This document shows, piece by piece, positions 25,429-33,944 of a DNA stretch of 40,699 nt (position 1 is the stretch's first letter; each line of letters begins with the position of its first letter). A program made the position numbers and the translations under genes. Source of the DNA: Bacillota bacterium (GTDB taxonomy: Bacteria > Bacillota_G > Limnochordia > DTU010); contig JAAZLQ010000319.1 in NCBI GenBank assembly GCA_012799255.1, positions 1 to 40,699 of the forward strand. The letters are read 5' to 3'. Under the pieces are notes generated by a model that made no database searches, had not been told where the DNA came from, and saw nothing but the letters and a program-made list of their open reading frames with translations.

Positions 25429-26415
25429 ATGATTAAAGTGGTTAACAATCATAATGATCCTCGTATCAACCTAGCCGTTGAAGAATACGTGCTCAATTAC
25501 TTAGAACCCAGTGAGGAATACGCTATTTTATGGCAAAACGAACCCACAGTAGTAATCGGTCGTAATCAAAATACAGTAGCTGAAGTAAATGGTCCCTTTA
25601 TCAAAAAGCAGGGCATCAATGTGGTACGCAGATTGTCGGGTGGCGGTGCAGTCTATCATGATTTCGGCAACCTAAACTTTACCTTCATCGTTAACAGTGA
25701 AAAAGATGTGGTTAGCAATTTTGAGTACTTCACCAAACCAGTGATAGCCGCCTTAGCTAGCTTAGGAGTGAAAGCAGAATTTTCAGGCCGCAACGATATT
25801 ACTATTGATGGCAAGAAGTTTTCAGGCAATGCCCAGTACTGGTCAAAAAATCGCCTACTTCACCACGGCACCATTCTCTTTAACTCGGACTTGTCTGTAG
25901 TGCAAGAAGCGTTGAATGTAAAAGCAGATAAGCTACAATCCAAAGGGGTTAAATCGGTGAGAAGTAGGGTGACCAACATCTATCCGTACCTAAAAACCCC
26001 GATTACAATTGACGAATTTAAAGAAACATTGTGGAGATACCTGATTCCCGGTGGTGAAGGTAAAGAATATATCTTAAACGATGAGGAGTGGGCGATTGTC
26101 CACGAGATTAAAGAAAAGCGCTATGCTAAGTGGGAATGGAATTATGGTGCTTCCCCCGAATGTGAAATGGAAAAAGAGGCTCGTTTTACCGGAGGCAAGC
26201 TAGAGCTTAAACTAAATGTGACGGATGGATTAATTCGGGATATGGCAATTTTCGGAGACTTCTTTGGGGAAAAAGATGTGACCGAGCTAGCTAACATGCT
26301 TAACGGCAAACAATATCGGGAAAGTGTTATTGCAGACTTTTTAGCAGAAATACCATTCGAAGAATACTTCATCGGAATTACTAGAGATGAGTTTATCAAA
26401 TGTCTTTTTGACTAG
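25429..26415 (+). CDS. lplA: Lipoate-protein ligase A
   Basis: A 328-residue ligase that attaches free lipoate, through lipoyl-AMP, to E2 and GcvH proteins. It shows IGRNQNTVAEVN (about 43-54), the lipoate-binding loop RRLSGGGAVYHD (67-78), the adenylate-site lysine in DGKKFSGNAQY (about 127-137), and the C-terminal accessory domain (about 245-328), so it is the full two-domain type. The ATG at 25429 follows GAGGTGG. It is convergent with the pyruvate dehydrogenase operon, whose E2 it very probably lipoylates. Confidence 0.95.
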   Translation: MIKVVNNHNDPRINLAVEEYVLNYLEPSEEYAILWQNEPTVVIGRNQNTVAEVNGPFIKKQGINVVRRLSGGGAVYHDFGNLNFTFIVNSEKDVVSNFEYFTKPVIAALASLGVKAEFSGRNDITIDGKKFSGNAQYWSKNRLLHHGTILFNSDLSVVQEALNVKADKLQSKGVKSVRSRVTNIYPYLKTPITIDEFKETLWRYLIPGGEGKEYILNDEEWAIVHEIKEKRYAKWEWNYGASPECEMEKEARFTGGKLELKLNVTDGLIRDMAIFGDFFGEKDVTELANMLNGKQYRESVIADFLAEIPFEEYFIGITRDEFIKCLFD

Positions 26416-26418
26416 AAT

Positions 26419-26450
26419 AAAGCGGGTCAGAGTTTTTCTCTGCCCGCTTT
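26419..26450. terminator. Bidirectional terminator between lplA and lpdA
   Basis: AAAGCGGG and CAGAG pair with CTCTG and CCCGCTTT over about 13 bp around a TTTTT loop, between two convergent genes and close to both stops. Short T-rich tails follow on both strands. Confidence 0.8.
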
Positions 26451-26459
26451 GCTTCATCC

Positions 26460-27845
26460 TTATTGTCGCTTAAAAATGTGAATCGCTTGACCCAAAGCAA
26501 CGTGGGCTGCCTCCATTACAATCTCCGATGAGGTGGGATGGGGATGGATAGTCATGGCGATTTCATCGAGGGTTGCTTCTAACTCAAGGGCTAACACCGC
26601 TTCAGAAATCAAGTCGGTTGCTTGGGCGGCAATAATATGCACCCCGAGGATTTCCCCGTATTGTGCGTCCGCCACAATCTTAATCAAGCCATCTGTTTCA
26701 CCTTCAGCTAGAGCTTTGCCGTTGGCAGCTAGAGGGAAGGTGCCAACTTTGAGATCATGACCCCTTCGCTTTGCTTCGGCTTCAGTGAGACCAACCACAG
26801 CCACCTCCGGGAAGGAATAGATGCAAGCAGGTACTTTATCATAATTGATTGTAGCAGTTTTACCCATGATGTTTTCAACCGCTACTAGACCCTCTGCTGA
26901 GGCAACGTGGGCCAACATCTGCTTGCCATTAACATCTCCAATAGCGTAGATACCGGGAATATTGGTTTCTAGGCGCTCGTTAGTGCGAATGCCGCCTTTA
27001 TCCATGGCTAAACCTAACTTTTCTACGGCCTGCACGTTAGGCCGTCTGCCTAGGCTTACAATGACGCGATCACCTTTAAACTCTCTAGTTTCTCCATTGA
27101 TTTTAGCTACAACTGTGGAACCCTCAAAGCGCTGAATATCTGCTTCGTTGTAAATCTCCACGCCCTTCTTTTTCAAGAGACGCACCATATATTTCTGTAA
27201 ATCTGCATCGAGACTACCCAGTACGGTGAACTTCTCTAAGACGGTTACTTTAGATCCTAGTGCGTTAAAGAGGGCAGCAAATTCCATGCCCACAACCCCG
27301 CCCCCAACTACGATCAATTCCGCGGGGATTTCTTTTAGATTCAAGGCCCCGGTGCTAGTTACCGCAAATCCACCCTCCAGTGATGCCTCTAACCCCGGTA
27401 TGGGTAAAATGGTTGGGCTAGATCCAGTGGCAATAATCAGATGTTCTGCTGAAATCTTCTCTCCATTGACCAAAATAGTGTGGCGATCAAGCACTTCTCC
27501 GTAGCCGTGTACCACTTCCACTCCATTTTGCTTCAAAAGATTTTCTACTCCTGAGGTAAGCTGACGTACTACTCCATCCTTGCGCTGTAGCATGGCAGCC
27601 CAATCGATTCTAATCTCCGCTTGACCACCTATGCCGATTCCGTATTTTTCTGAGTTCAAGATATCCTGGTACACCTTAGCACTTTTGAGGAGGGTCTTAG
27701 TAGGGATACAACCCTCATTTAGACACACACCACCAATTGGTCCACCTTCAATTAACACGGTTTTTGCTCCCAATTGCGCCGCCTTAATGGCAGCAACGTA
27801 ACCACCAGGTCCTCCACCTAAAATAGCAATTTTATACTGTGTCAT
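26460..27845 (-). CDS. lpdA: Dihydrolipoyl dehydrogenase (E3)
   Basis: A 461-residue FAD enzyme of normal length. It has the N-terminal FAD site ILGGGPGGYVAA (8-19), the redox disulfide C41/C46 in GGVCLNEGCIPTK, the NAD site VVGGGVVGMEFAALF (about 180-195), the second FAD motif IYAIGDVNGKQMLAHVA, and the catalytic His-Glu pair H436/E441 in HPHPTSSE (more often HAHPTLSE). It reoxidises the E2 dihydrolipoyl group to NADH. The ATG at 27845 follows AGGGGG. It is the last gene of the pdh operon. Confidence 0.97.
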   Translation of the reverse strand: MTQYKIAILGGGPGGYVAAIKAAQLGAKTVLIEGGPIGGVCLNEGCIPTKTLLKSAKVYQDILNSEKYGIGIGGQAEIRIDWAAMLQRKDGVVRQLTSGVENLLKQNGVEVVHGYGEVLDRHTILVNGEKISAEHLIIATGSSPTILPIPGLEASLEGGFAVTSTGALNLKEIPAELIVVGGGVVGMEFAALFNALGSKVTVLEKFTVLGSLDADLQKYMVRLLKKKGVEIYNEADIQRFEGSTVVAKINGETREFKGDRVIVSLGRRPNVQAVEKLGLAMDKGGIRTNERLETNIPGIYAIGDVNGKQMLAHVASAEGLVAVENIMGKTATINYDKVPACIYSFPEVAVVGLTEAEAKRRGHDLKVGTFPLAANGKALAEGETDGLIKIVADAQYGEILGVHIIAAQATDLISEAVLALELEATLDEIAMTIHPHPTSSEIVMEAAHVALGQAIHIFKRQ

Positions 27846-27855
27846 CAGCTTCCCC

Positions 27856-29112
27856 CTAGCCTAGTAAGAGTAGCATTGGTTGTTCCAGATAGCCTTTGAA
27901 ACGTCCAATAAATCTGCCCGCATTGCCACCGTCAATGAAGCGATGATCGAAAGCTAGTGTTATGGGAAGAATGTGGCGGACTGCGATCTCATCGTTATCT
28001 AGAACCACTGGCTTCTTGGTAATACTTCCAATCCCAAGAATGGCAGCTTCCGGATACTTAATCACCGGAATGCCAGATAAGGCTCCTACCGCACCGTAGT
28101 TAGTTAAGGTGAAAGTTCCACCTTGAATCTCATCCAAAGAAAGGGTACGTTCCCGAGCTTTGTCTGCCAAAGTCTGTACTTCCTTGCCTAGTTCTAGTAA
28201 GCCCTTTAGATCCGCGTTTTTGATCACCGGAACCAAGAGTCCATCTGGAGTATCAACGGCTATACCAATATTATAGTACTTCTTGAGGATAATCTCATGG
28301 GTCTCCCCGGCAAAACTGGCATTAAAGAGGGGAAATTCTTTTAGGGTCAGGGTGACTGCCTTGATAATAAAAGGCATGTAGGTGAGTTTGGAACCCTCCT
28401 GTTCAGCTAGAACTTTAGTTTCTCGCCTGAATTTCACTAACTCGGTCACATCAAACTCATCCATTACTGCCGCATGGGGGATTTCTTGCTTGGATAGGGC
28501 CATATTCTTGGCCACCGTTTTACCTAAAGTTGTGAGGGCAATTCGCTCTTCAATTGTCTTAAAAGCAGGTGCCGTAGCCGTTACTAGGTTGGGCTCTACC
28601 GCCTCCACGGTGTTTTCTGCCGCTCTCCTAATATCTTCTTTCATCACCCGTCCAGCAGGACCTGTACCTGCAACTGTGGTTATGTCTACTCCCAGATCCT
28701 TCGCTAACTTACGGGCCACAGGTGTGGCTAACGCTTTTCGTCTCTCTGGTGCCCAATCTTCAGTAGTGTGTTCATTACTTGCCTCAAAAACATTCGATGA
28801 TGTTTCTAAAGCCCCAACCACTGCGGCATTATCCTCTTCCACCGGTTCAGCCTGTGGCTCGTCAGGAGATGAGGAAGAGCCGTCATCTATTGTAACAACT
28901 ACATCACCTACGTTGATTGTCTCTCCCACTTCACCAAAGCGGGCCAAGATCTTACCATTGGTGGGGGCAGGTATTTCTGCATTTACTTTATCTGTTTCTA
29001 CTAAGAACAAGGAGTCGCCCTCTTTAACCTCTTGCCCAACTTCAACAAACCACTTTAGAATAACACCTTCCGCAATACCTTCACCGATATCTGGGAACTT
29101 AAACTCAAGCAT
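27856..29112 (-). CDS. pdhC: Dihydrolipoamide acetyltransferase (E2)
   Basis: A 418-residue E2 with a single lipoyl domain (about 1-78, lipoyl lysine K42 in ETDKVNAEI), an acidic Ser/Pro/Glu-rich linker, a peripheral-subunit-binding domain (about 128-165, ATPVARKLAKDLGVDITTV), a second linker and the catalytic acyltransferase core (about 190-418). The active-site histidine and aspartate are H390 and D394 in FDHRFIDGG. It builds the core of the complex and transfers acetyl to CoA. The ATG at 29112 follows AGGAGG. It lies between E1beta and E3. Confidence 0.95.
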   Translation of the reverse strand: MLEFKFPDIGEGIAEGVILKWFVEVGQEVKEGDSLFLVETDKVNAEIPAPTNGKILARFGEVGETINVGDVVVTIDDGSSSSPDEPQAEPVEEDNAAVVGALETSSNVFEASNEHTTEDWAPERRKALATPVARKLAKDLGVDITTVAGTGPAGRVMKEDIRRAAENTVEAVEPNLVTATAPAFKTIEERIALTTLGKTVAKNMALSKQEIPHAAVMDEFDVTELVKFRRETKVLAEQEGSKLTYMPFIIKAVTLTLKEFPLFNASFAGETHEIILKKYYNIGIAVDTPDGLLVPVIKNADLKGLLELGKEVQTLADKARERTLSLDEIQGGTFTLTNYGAVGALSGIPVIKYPEAAILGIGSITKKPVVLDNDEIAVRHILPITLAFDHRFIDGGNAGRFIGRFKGYLEQPMLLLLG

Positions 29113-29141
29113 GGCAAAACCTCCTGACTTATGAGCAAGTC

Positions 29142-30119
29142 TTAGTAGTGTACAACTTTTCTAATACCCGTGGCTATGCGATCAGCATCAAGGAAATAAT
29201 GGTGCTCGCCGCGGGGCAAGGGAATAGTGACATCAAAACCAGCTAAGCGGGTAGGAGGAGCCTCCAAATATAAGAATGCCCCTTCGTTAACCAGCGCAAT
29301 TAATTCCGCACCCGGTCCAAATGATTTAGCTGCTTCATGAACGACCACGAATCTACCGGTCTTCTGTACCGAATCTATAATCGTCTCCCGATCAATTGGC
29401 GAAATGGTTCGTAAATCAATGATCTCCACATCAATTCCTTCTTCGCGCAGGATTTTCTCCGCATTTAACACTTCATGGACATAAGCTCCCCAAGTTACCA
29501 CAGTAACATCTGTACCCGCTTTCAAAACCTTGGCTTTACCAATTGGTATTGTATAATCCTCCTCGGGCACTTCTTGTCGAAAAGCCCGGTAAATCTTCGA
29601 TGGTTCCAAGAAGATCACAGGATCATCATCACGAATCGCTGAGAGTAACAGCCCCTTAGCATCATAAGGAGTAGAAGGAGTGACCACTTTGAGGCCGGGA
29701 ATATGGCCTAGCAAGGTATCTAAACTCTCCGAATGATGTTCCAAGGCTTTAATACCTCCCCCATGGGGCATGCGAATGACCAGGGGAAGATTACGTTGTC
29801 CCCGGGTACGGTTGCGCATTCGAGCCACATGAGAGACAATCTGATTGTAGGCAGGATAAACGAAACCGGAGAATTGGATCTCCGCAACGGGTCGCAACCC
29901 ATTGATAGCCATTCCTATGGCTGAACCTACAATGGCTGACTCGGCGAGAGGAGTATCAAAACAGCGCTTATCACCGTATTTTGCTTGTAGTCCAACGGTG
30001 GCCCGAAAAACGCCTCCCTCAACCCCAACATCCTCGCCAAAAACAACGACACTTTCATCACGAGCCATCTCCAGATCCAAAGTGTGATTGATGGCACCGA
30101 TTAGGTTCATAAGAGCCAT
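29142..30119 (-). CDS. pdhB: Pyruvate dehydrogenase E1 beta subunit
   Basis: A 325-residue E1beta of normal length. ESVVVFGEDVGVEGGVFRAT, FDTPLAESAIVGSAIGMA and PVAEIQFSGFVYPAYNQI are typical of PdhB, and the C-terminal transketolase domain shows IDLRTISPIDRETI and VVVHEAAKSFGPGAE. It forms the alpha2beta2 E1 with PdhA, which uses thiamine diphosphate to decarboxylate pyruvate and acylate E2. Its ATG directly follows the pdhA stop, with AAGGTGG upstream. Confidence 0.95.
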   Translation of the reverse strand: MALMNLIGAINHTLDLEMARDESVVVFGEDVGVEGGVFRATVGLQAKYGDKRCFDTPLAESAIVGSAIGMAINGLRPVAEIQFSGFVYPAYNQIVSHVARMRNRTRGQRNLPLVIRMPHGGGIKALEHHSESLDTLLGHIPGLKVVTPSTPYDAKGLLLSAIRDDDPVIFLEPSKIYRAFRQEVPEEDYTIPIGKAKVLKAGTDVTVVTWGAYVHEVLNAEKILREEGIDVEIIDLRTISPIDRETIIDSVQKTGRFVVVHEAAKSFGPGAELIALVNEGAFLYLEAPPTRLAGFDVTIPLPRGEHHYFLDADRIATGIRKVVHY

Positions 30120-31205
30120 TTATTCCACCTTCCCCTCTAGATACTGAACATACTCTTCATATTGTTCACGGAGGTGATCTGGCATTTCTTGATAGTGATA
30201 CTTAAACAGATCCTCTACCTTTGGGTCACCTGTGGCCTCAATATTCCGGAATACTTCTAGGACGTTTTCACCGTATTCTTCATTTAAAGTGTCATCTTGT
30301 TCTTCACTCCACACGCCCCTAGTGATCAAATAAGCTTTCATACGCTTGATCGGATCTTTGGGTAGCCATTTCTCCACTTCACTGTCTTCCCGGTACTTGG
30401 TAGGATCGTCGGAGGTTGTATGGGCACCTAAGCGATAAGTGTAAGCTTCAATCAAAGTGGGACCACCGCCTTTGCGAGCCCGATCAATTGCTTCTTTGGT
30501 GGCAGCATACATGGCAAACAGGTCATTGCCATCAACTAGAATGCCTGGAATTCCGGCGGCAACCGCCTTTTGCACGAGAGTTTCAGCCTTAGTTTGTTTT
30601 TGCCTAGCAACCGAGATGGCGTATTGGTTGTTCTGGATAATGAAGACGACAGGTGCAGAAAACACACCTGCGAAGTTCAATGCCTCACTAAAATCGCCAA
30701 TAGATGTTCCCCCATCGCCAATATAAGCCACAGTCACATCCTCTTCCCCTTTAATTGTGGAAGCCATAGCGATGCCTACCGCATGCTGCAATTGGGAACC
30801 AATGGGAACTGCAATGGGAAGCACCCTCACATCCTCAGGAAAATTACTTCCCCATTCGTTACCGTACCAATACAGATAAACGCTCCGCAAATCTACACCA
30901 CGCTGAAGCCATGCACCCAACTCCCTAAATGCAGGCACAAGCCAATCATTTTTCGCCATGGCAGCTGCCGAACCTACCTGGGCAGCTTCTTGGCCTGTAT
31001 TAGGAGCGTAGGTGAGCATCCGTCCTTGCCTTTGGAGTTGAAGCGCTTTGTTATCGGCGTTCCTCGTCTTCAGCATCATCTTATATAATTCTAACCACTC
31101 TGTATCACTGAGATCAGGGACAAGATCTGGTCTAAGAATTATGCCTTTCTCATCCATAATCTGCAACATTTGACCCTTGAGGGGACCATACTGTTCAATT
31201 AACAT
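30120..31205 (-). CDS. pdhA: Pyruvate dehydrogenase E1 alpha subunit
   Basis: A 361-residue E1alpha. It has QRQGRMLTYAPNTGQEA (about 58-74), the thiamine diphosphate motif GDGGTSIGDFSEALNFAG (163-180, closed by QNN at 191-193), the phosphorylation-loop-like YRLGAHTTSDDPTKYR and a typical C-terminal helix. These are closer to pyruvate than to branched-chain or acetoin enzymes as I recall them, but the substrate is inferred. The ATG at 31205 is chosen because AAAGGCGGG precedes it; the open frame extends 26 codons upstream through the promoter. It is the first gene of the pdhABC-lpdA operon. Confidence 0.93.
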   Translation of the reverse strand: MLIEQYGPLKGQMLQIMDEKGIILRPDLVPDLSDTEWLELYKMMLKTRNADNKALQLQRQGRMLTYAPNTGQEAAQVGSAAAMAKNDWLVPAFRELGAWLQRGVDLRSVYLYWYGNEWGSNFPEDVRVLPIAVPIGSQLQHAVGIAMASTIKGEEDVTVAYIGDGGTSIGDFSEALNFAGVFSAPVVFIIQNNQYAISVARQKQTKAETLVQKAVAAGIPGILVDGNDLFAMYAATKEAIDRARKGGGPTLIEAYTYRLGAHTTSDDPTKYREDSEVEKWLPKDPIKRMKAYLITRGVWSEEQDDTLNEEYGENVLEVFRNIEATGDPKVEDLFKYHYQEMPDHLREQYEEYVQYLEGKVE

Positions 31206-31254
31206 AGTAGCCCGCCTTTCTAAGAGTGTAATTATTACCAACTTACTTATATTG

Positions 31255-31283
31255 AGCATAACAAAAATGAGAATGATTTTCAA
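31255..31283 (-). promoter_or_regulatory. Sigma-A promoter of the pdh operon
   Basis: On the minus strand, TTGAAA (31278-31283) and TATGCT (31255-31260) are separated by 17 bases, about 50 bases upstream of pdhA. The -35 hexamer and most of the spacer are covered by the Fur-like box. Confidence 0.75.
31268..31282 (-). promoter_or_regulatory. Fur-like box over the pdh promoter
   Basis: The 15-mer TGAGAATGATTTTCA (plus-strand reading) matches the 7-1-7 Fur consensus TGATAATNATTATCA at 12 of 14 fixed positions. The TGA/TCA ends favour Fur over PerR (TTA/TAA) and Zur. Because it overlaps the -35 hexamer and spacer, bound repressor would block RNA polymerase, so the operon may be induced when iron is scarce. 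The regulator itself is not in this window. Confidence 0.65.
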
Positions 31284-31330
31284 TCCAATCTATACAAATA
31301 GTTCCTCTAAGTTACGTTTTATTTTCCCCC

Positions 31331-31359
31331 AAAAAAGGACCGGAACTATGTTCCGATCC
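31331..31359 (-). terminator. Rho-independent terminator after the patatin gene
   Basis: GGATCGGAAC pairs with GTTCCGGTCC (one wobble) around a three-base loop, followed by TTTTTT on the minus strand, about 20 bases past the patatin-like stop codon. Confidence 0.85.
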
Positions 31360-31380
31360 TAGATCTGGGCTACGATTGAC

Positions 31381-32478
31381 TTAACTGGGGGTTTTCTTTG
31401 CCACTAGTGTCTTTAACTGGCCGAACCGACTAACTTTGCTTTCACTACCCGGAGCTTGCTTCTTGATCTGGTTTTCTAGAAGATATTGGAAATAAGGTGT
31501 GCCTTTTTCAGGATAAGTTTGCGGCTCCCGAATCAACCTGAAGAGACGCTCTTTGTTTTGGCTACTTCCCACAGCCACCCCGCGCTCCCTAAAGAGCCTA
31601 ACTGCTACTTCATAACCCCTTTTAATCATCTGGGGAATATACTCAACTTCAAAGGTTCCGATATTATAGATCAAGGGGTTAATGGTTAAGATTCTGCTCT
31701 TCATTAAGGCCCGATCTTGAAGCCGATCCTGATACTGACCCCGCATCATGATATCTAAAGATTGACTGAAGATCTCTAAAGGACCATCTGCTAAGATCGT
31801 GTCGCGACGCATACCAGCATAACCAAGATTTACTCCCAATACCCTCTGGGTTTTACCCAGGCGAACACCAATATTCAAAGGATAACCATCCCTAAGACCA
31901 CCGTCCACATAACAATCCTGATCATTATCAAAAACTGCTGGAACAAAGATTCCCGGAATGCTAATACTGGCCCGTACTGCTTGAGCAATGGTGAAATCAT
32001 CCCGCAGAGGATAATCAGTGTATTTCCCTTCGCCATCTAAACTGAGCCCCAAGGCCTGATAATCACAAAATACTGTCTGTTGGCCAGTATTGAGATTAAC
32101 TGCTGGAATAAGCAGTTGACATTTCTTTAGTTCCTGAAATCGCTTGATTGGCAGACTCTGATCAATGATTTGCTCTAAAGACTTTCCCCGTACAACTCCG
32201 ACAAAGCGTTTCAGATCCCAGGTAAGCAAGGCTAAAATGACTCCGGGCCAATTTAAATCCACAATCTTACCCTTCGTCCGACTATATTCCAAAAAAAGAT
32301 CCTCCAACTCCTGAGCAGTTAAACCAGTGGCATAAAGGGCGGCCACAATAGAACCCCCTGATGTTCCAACCACCACATCCGGTTCTAAAGCATATTCTTC
32401 TAGGGCCTTTAAAACACCAACATGGGCGGCAGCACGCACACTGCCCCCCGATAAGATTAGACCTAATCTCTCACTCAA
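31381..32478 (-). CDS. Patatin-like phospholipase family protein
   Basis: A 365-residue serine hydrolase of the patatin/RssA type. The oxyanion-hole segment LILSGGSVRAAAHVGVLKAL opens the protein, the nucleophile is S40 in VGTSGGS, and the catalytic dyad aspartate is D192 in VDGG. It probably hydrolyses acyl esters of phospholipids. No signal peptide is visible, so it is likely cytosolic or membrane-peripheral. The C-terminal third beyond about residue 260 is of unknown function. The TTG start at 32478 lies seven bases after GAGGAGG. It sits downstream of lepB but behind that gene's terminator, so it likely has its own promoter, which I could not identify. Confidence 0.9.
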   Translation of the reverse strand: MSERLGLILSGGSVRAAAHVGVLKALEEYALEPDVVVGTSGGSIVAALYATGLTAQELEDLFLEYSRTKGKIVDLNWPGVILALLTWDLKRFVGVVRGKSLEQIIDQSLPIKRFQELKKCQLLIPAVNLNTGQQTVFCDYQALGLSLDGEGKYTDYPLRDDFTIAQAVRASISIPGIFVPAVFDNDQDCYVDGGLRDGYPLNIGVRLGKTQRVLGVNLGYAGMRRDTILADGPLEIFSQSLDIMMRGQYQDRLQDRALMKSRILTINPLIYNIGTFEVEYIPQMIKRGYEVAVRLFRERGVAVGSSQNKERLFRLIREPQTYPEKGTPYFQYLLENQIKKQAPGSESKVSRFGQLKTLVAKKTPS

Positions 32479-32587
32479 GTGCTAACCTCCTCGCAGTTTC
32501 ATTACAGATTGGGAAGCGTGTGTGGAGAAAAACATCAATCTGTTTGATTACAGTCTATGTGCCATGCCCTAGCCCGGTCACCACAGC

Positions 32588-32615
32588 AAAAAACCTCCCA
32601 CTTACGCGGGAGGCT
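32588..32615 (-). terminator. Rho-independent terminator after lepB
   Basis: CCTCCC and GGGAGG (32594-32599 and 32608-32613), extended by a flanking G-C pair, form a stem followed by TTTTTT on the minus strand, 22 bases past the lepB stop. Confidence 0.8.
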
Positions 32616-32636
32616 CTCAAAAAATCAAGCTAAGCT

Positions 32637-33203
32637 TTAGAATGAGGTATTCAAAAATACTGCTGGCTTCCTAACTAAATTGATTTGGTTCAAGGGCCAA
32701 TAACGCCAAATTGCCCTACCAATAATTAATTCTCGGGGTAGAAAACCTACTCTGCTAAAACGACTATCTTCACTATTATTGCGGTTATCGCCTAGAACAA
32801 AATAAGTACCTTCCGGAACAATTTGTGAGACGAACCCAATTCTAGCCGGTGCCAGGGTATAGTCTTCCTCGACGGGTTGATCGTTGATATACACGACACC
32901 TTGAATAATGGCAACCTTATCACCCGGTACACCAAGGATGCGCTTCACAAACTGCTCACTGGTATTGGACGGGTTCTTAAAGACAATAATCTCGCCCCGT
33001 GCGGGCTCCACAAACCGATAAGAAATCTTGTCAACTAAAAGCCTCTCACCATGGTGTAAGGTGGGAAGCATTGAATCCCCGTTTACTGTGTACGCCCTAG
33101 CGATAAAAATCATGATAAAAGCAGCTATCAGGACTGCTGAGCCAACTGTTTCCAAGAGTTCTCGAATTTGGCTTTTAGGTTTTTTTCGAACTACTGGTTT
33201 CAA
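32637..33203 (-). CDS. lepB: Signal peptidase I
   Basis: A 188-residue single-anchor signal peptidase of the Gram-positive SipS type. One membrane helix (about 20-37) is followed by the serine motif NGDSMLPTL with nucleophile S44, then the general-base lysine K87 in FVKRILGVPGD, and the box E motif GDNRNNSEDSRFSRVG. It removes signal peptides from exported proteins on the outer face of the membrane. I prefer the TTG at 33203, eight bases after GGAGG, over the TTG at 33218, which itself overlaps that ribosome site. Confidence 0.95.
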   Translation of the reverse strand: MKPVVRKKPKSQIRELLETVGSAVLIAAFIMIFIARAYTVNGDSMLPTLHHGERLLVDKISYRFVEPARGEIIVFKNPSNTSEQFVKRILGVPGDKVAIIQGVVYINDQPVEEDYTLAPARIGFVSQIVPEGTYFVLGDNRNNSEDSRFSRVGFLPRELIIGRAIWRYWPLNQINLVRKPAVFLNTSF

Positions 33204-33293
33204 TCTGTCTACCTCCAAAATTTTGGACTAGAAGCAATTCTATAAAGGTTTCCACGTTTACAGCAGCAAATCCTGCCTCATTATCTCCCCCAC

Positions 33294-33878
33294 CTAAAGT
33301 TTCCAGAAGCAAGATTGACAAACTTCCTTATAAAGGCGTACAGATTCTCGGAAGAGCTTTTCATCGCGAGTGCGCAAAGCTTCGTCTATGCGCACTTTCA
33401 AGGTAATTCCCCACAAAATCAAATCCACTTGCTCTCGCACAAAAGAAGCAAATCCCGCAGCAAGCCCCGGAGGAATAGCCTCATTGGGTACTACAATTTC
33501 CTCATACCAGTCAGGAGTGGATTCTCTAAAAACCAACTGTACATGCAGAAGACCCGAAAAACTTTGCAGAACATCCCAGGCAACTAAGGGATCCGAAATG
33601 GAGACTTCTCTGGTTTTTTGCGTTTCTCTACGCAAACCACCATTCACTAGAGTAAGGTGCTCTGATTCACTCCCTAACTGCAACTCAAAACCGACTTCTT
33701 CCGTTCCCATCTGGGAGATAAGCATAGTATTTGGCAAGTAGTCTCTGGTTGTGACGAAAACAAGTCTTTTCAATAGTTCTGGATCCGCCCAGATCTTTTC
33801 TAAAAGGGCCTTGCTTGACTCATGTTTCAAGGGAACCTCACAAAAACGGCGCAAAGCATATTCTTTGTGTATGACCAT
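33294..33878 (-). CDS. YpiB-like protein (UPF0302 plus IDEAL motif)
   Basis: A 194-residue protein that resembles Bacillus YpiB. Residues 1-135 fit UPF0302: KALLEKIWADPELLKRLVFV, followed by LPNTMLIS, LVAWDVLQSFSGLLHVQLVF and PDWYEEIVV, in the family's order. Near the C terminus, VRIDEALRTRDEKLFRESVR contains the short IDEAL motif (residues 164-168). The family is cytosolic and of unclear function; Bacillus work links IDEAL proteins to protein-protein contacts. The ATG at 33878 follows AGGAGGGG. I did not find a promoter. The assignment rests on recalled similarity, so it is moderate. Confidence 0.55.
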   Translation of the reverse strand: MVIHKEYALRRFCEVPLKHESSKALLEKIWADPELLKRLVFVTTRDYLPNTMLISQMGTEEVGFELQLGSESEHLTLVNGGLRRETQKTREVSISDPLVAWDVLQSFSGLLHVQLVFRESTPDWYEEIVVPNEAIPPGLAAGFASFVREQVDLILWGITLKVRIDEALRTRDEKLFRESVRLYKEVCQSCFWKL

Positions 33879-33944
33879 CTCGCCCCTCCTAGCCAAAGAA
33901 GATCACTACACTATATGCAAAAGCTAGTTAAGAATTCTCCTAGT

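Noticed and set aside
28382..29134. A 250-codon plus-strand open frame opposite the E2 gene
   Set aside because: It is a shadow of the codon pattern of pdhC: low-complexity Ser/Thr/Ala-rich translation, no ribosome site, and the opposite strand encodes a clear E2.
30570..31088. A 172-codon plus-strand open frame opposite pdhA
   Set aside because: The translation has no recognisable features and the minus strand encodes a complete E1alpha.
32504..32543. Inverted repeat ACAGATTG...CAATCTGT upstream of the patatin gene
   Set aside because: Only 8 bp with a 24-base gap and not placed relative to any promoter; expected by chance at this length.
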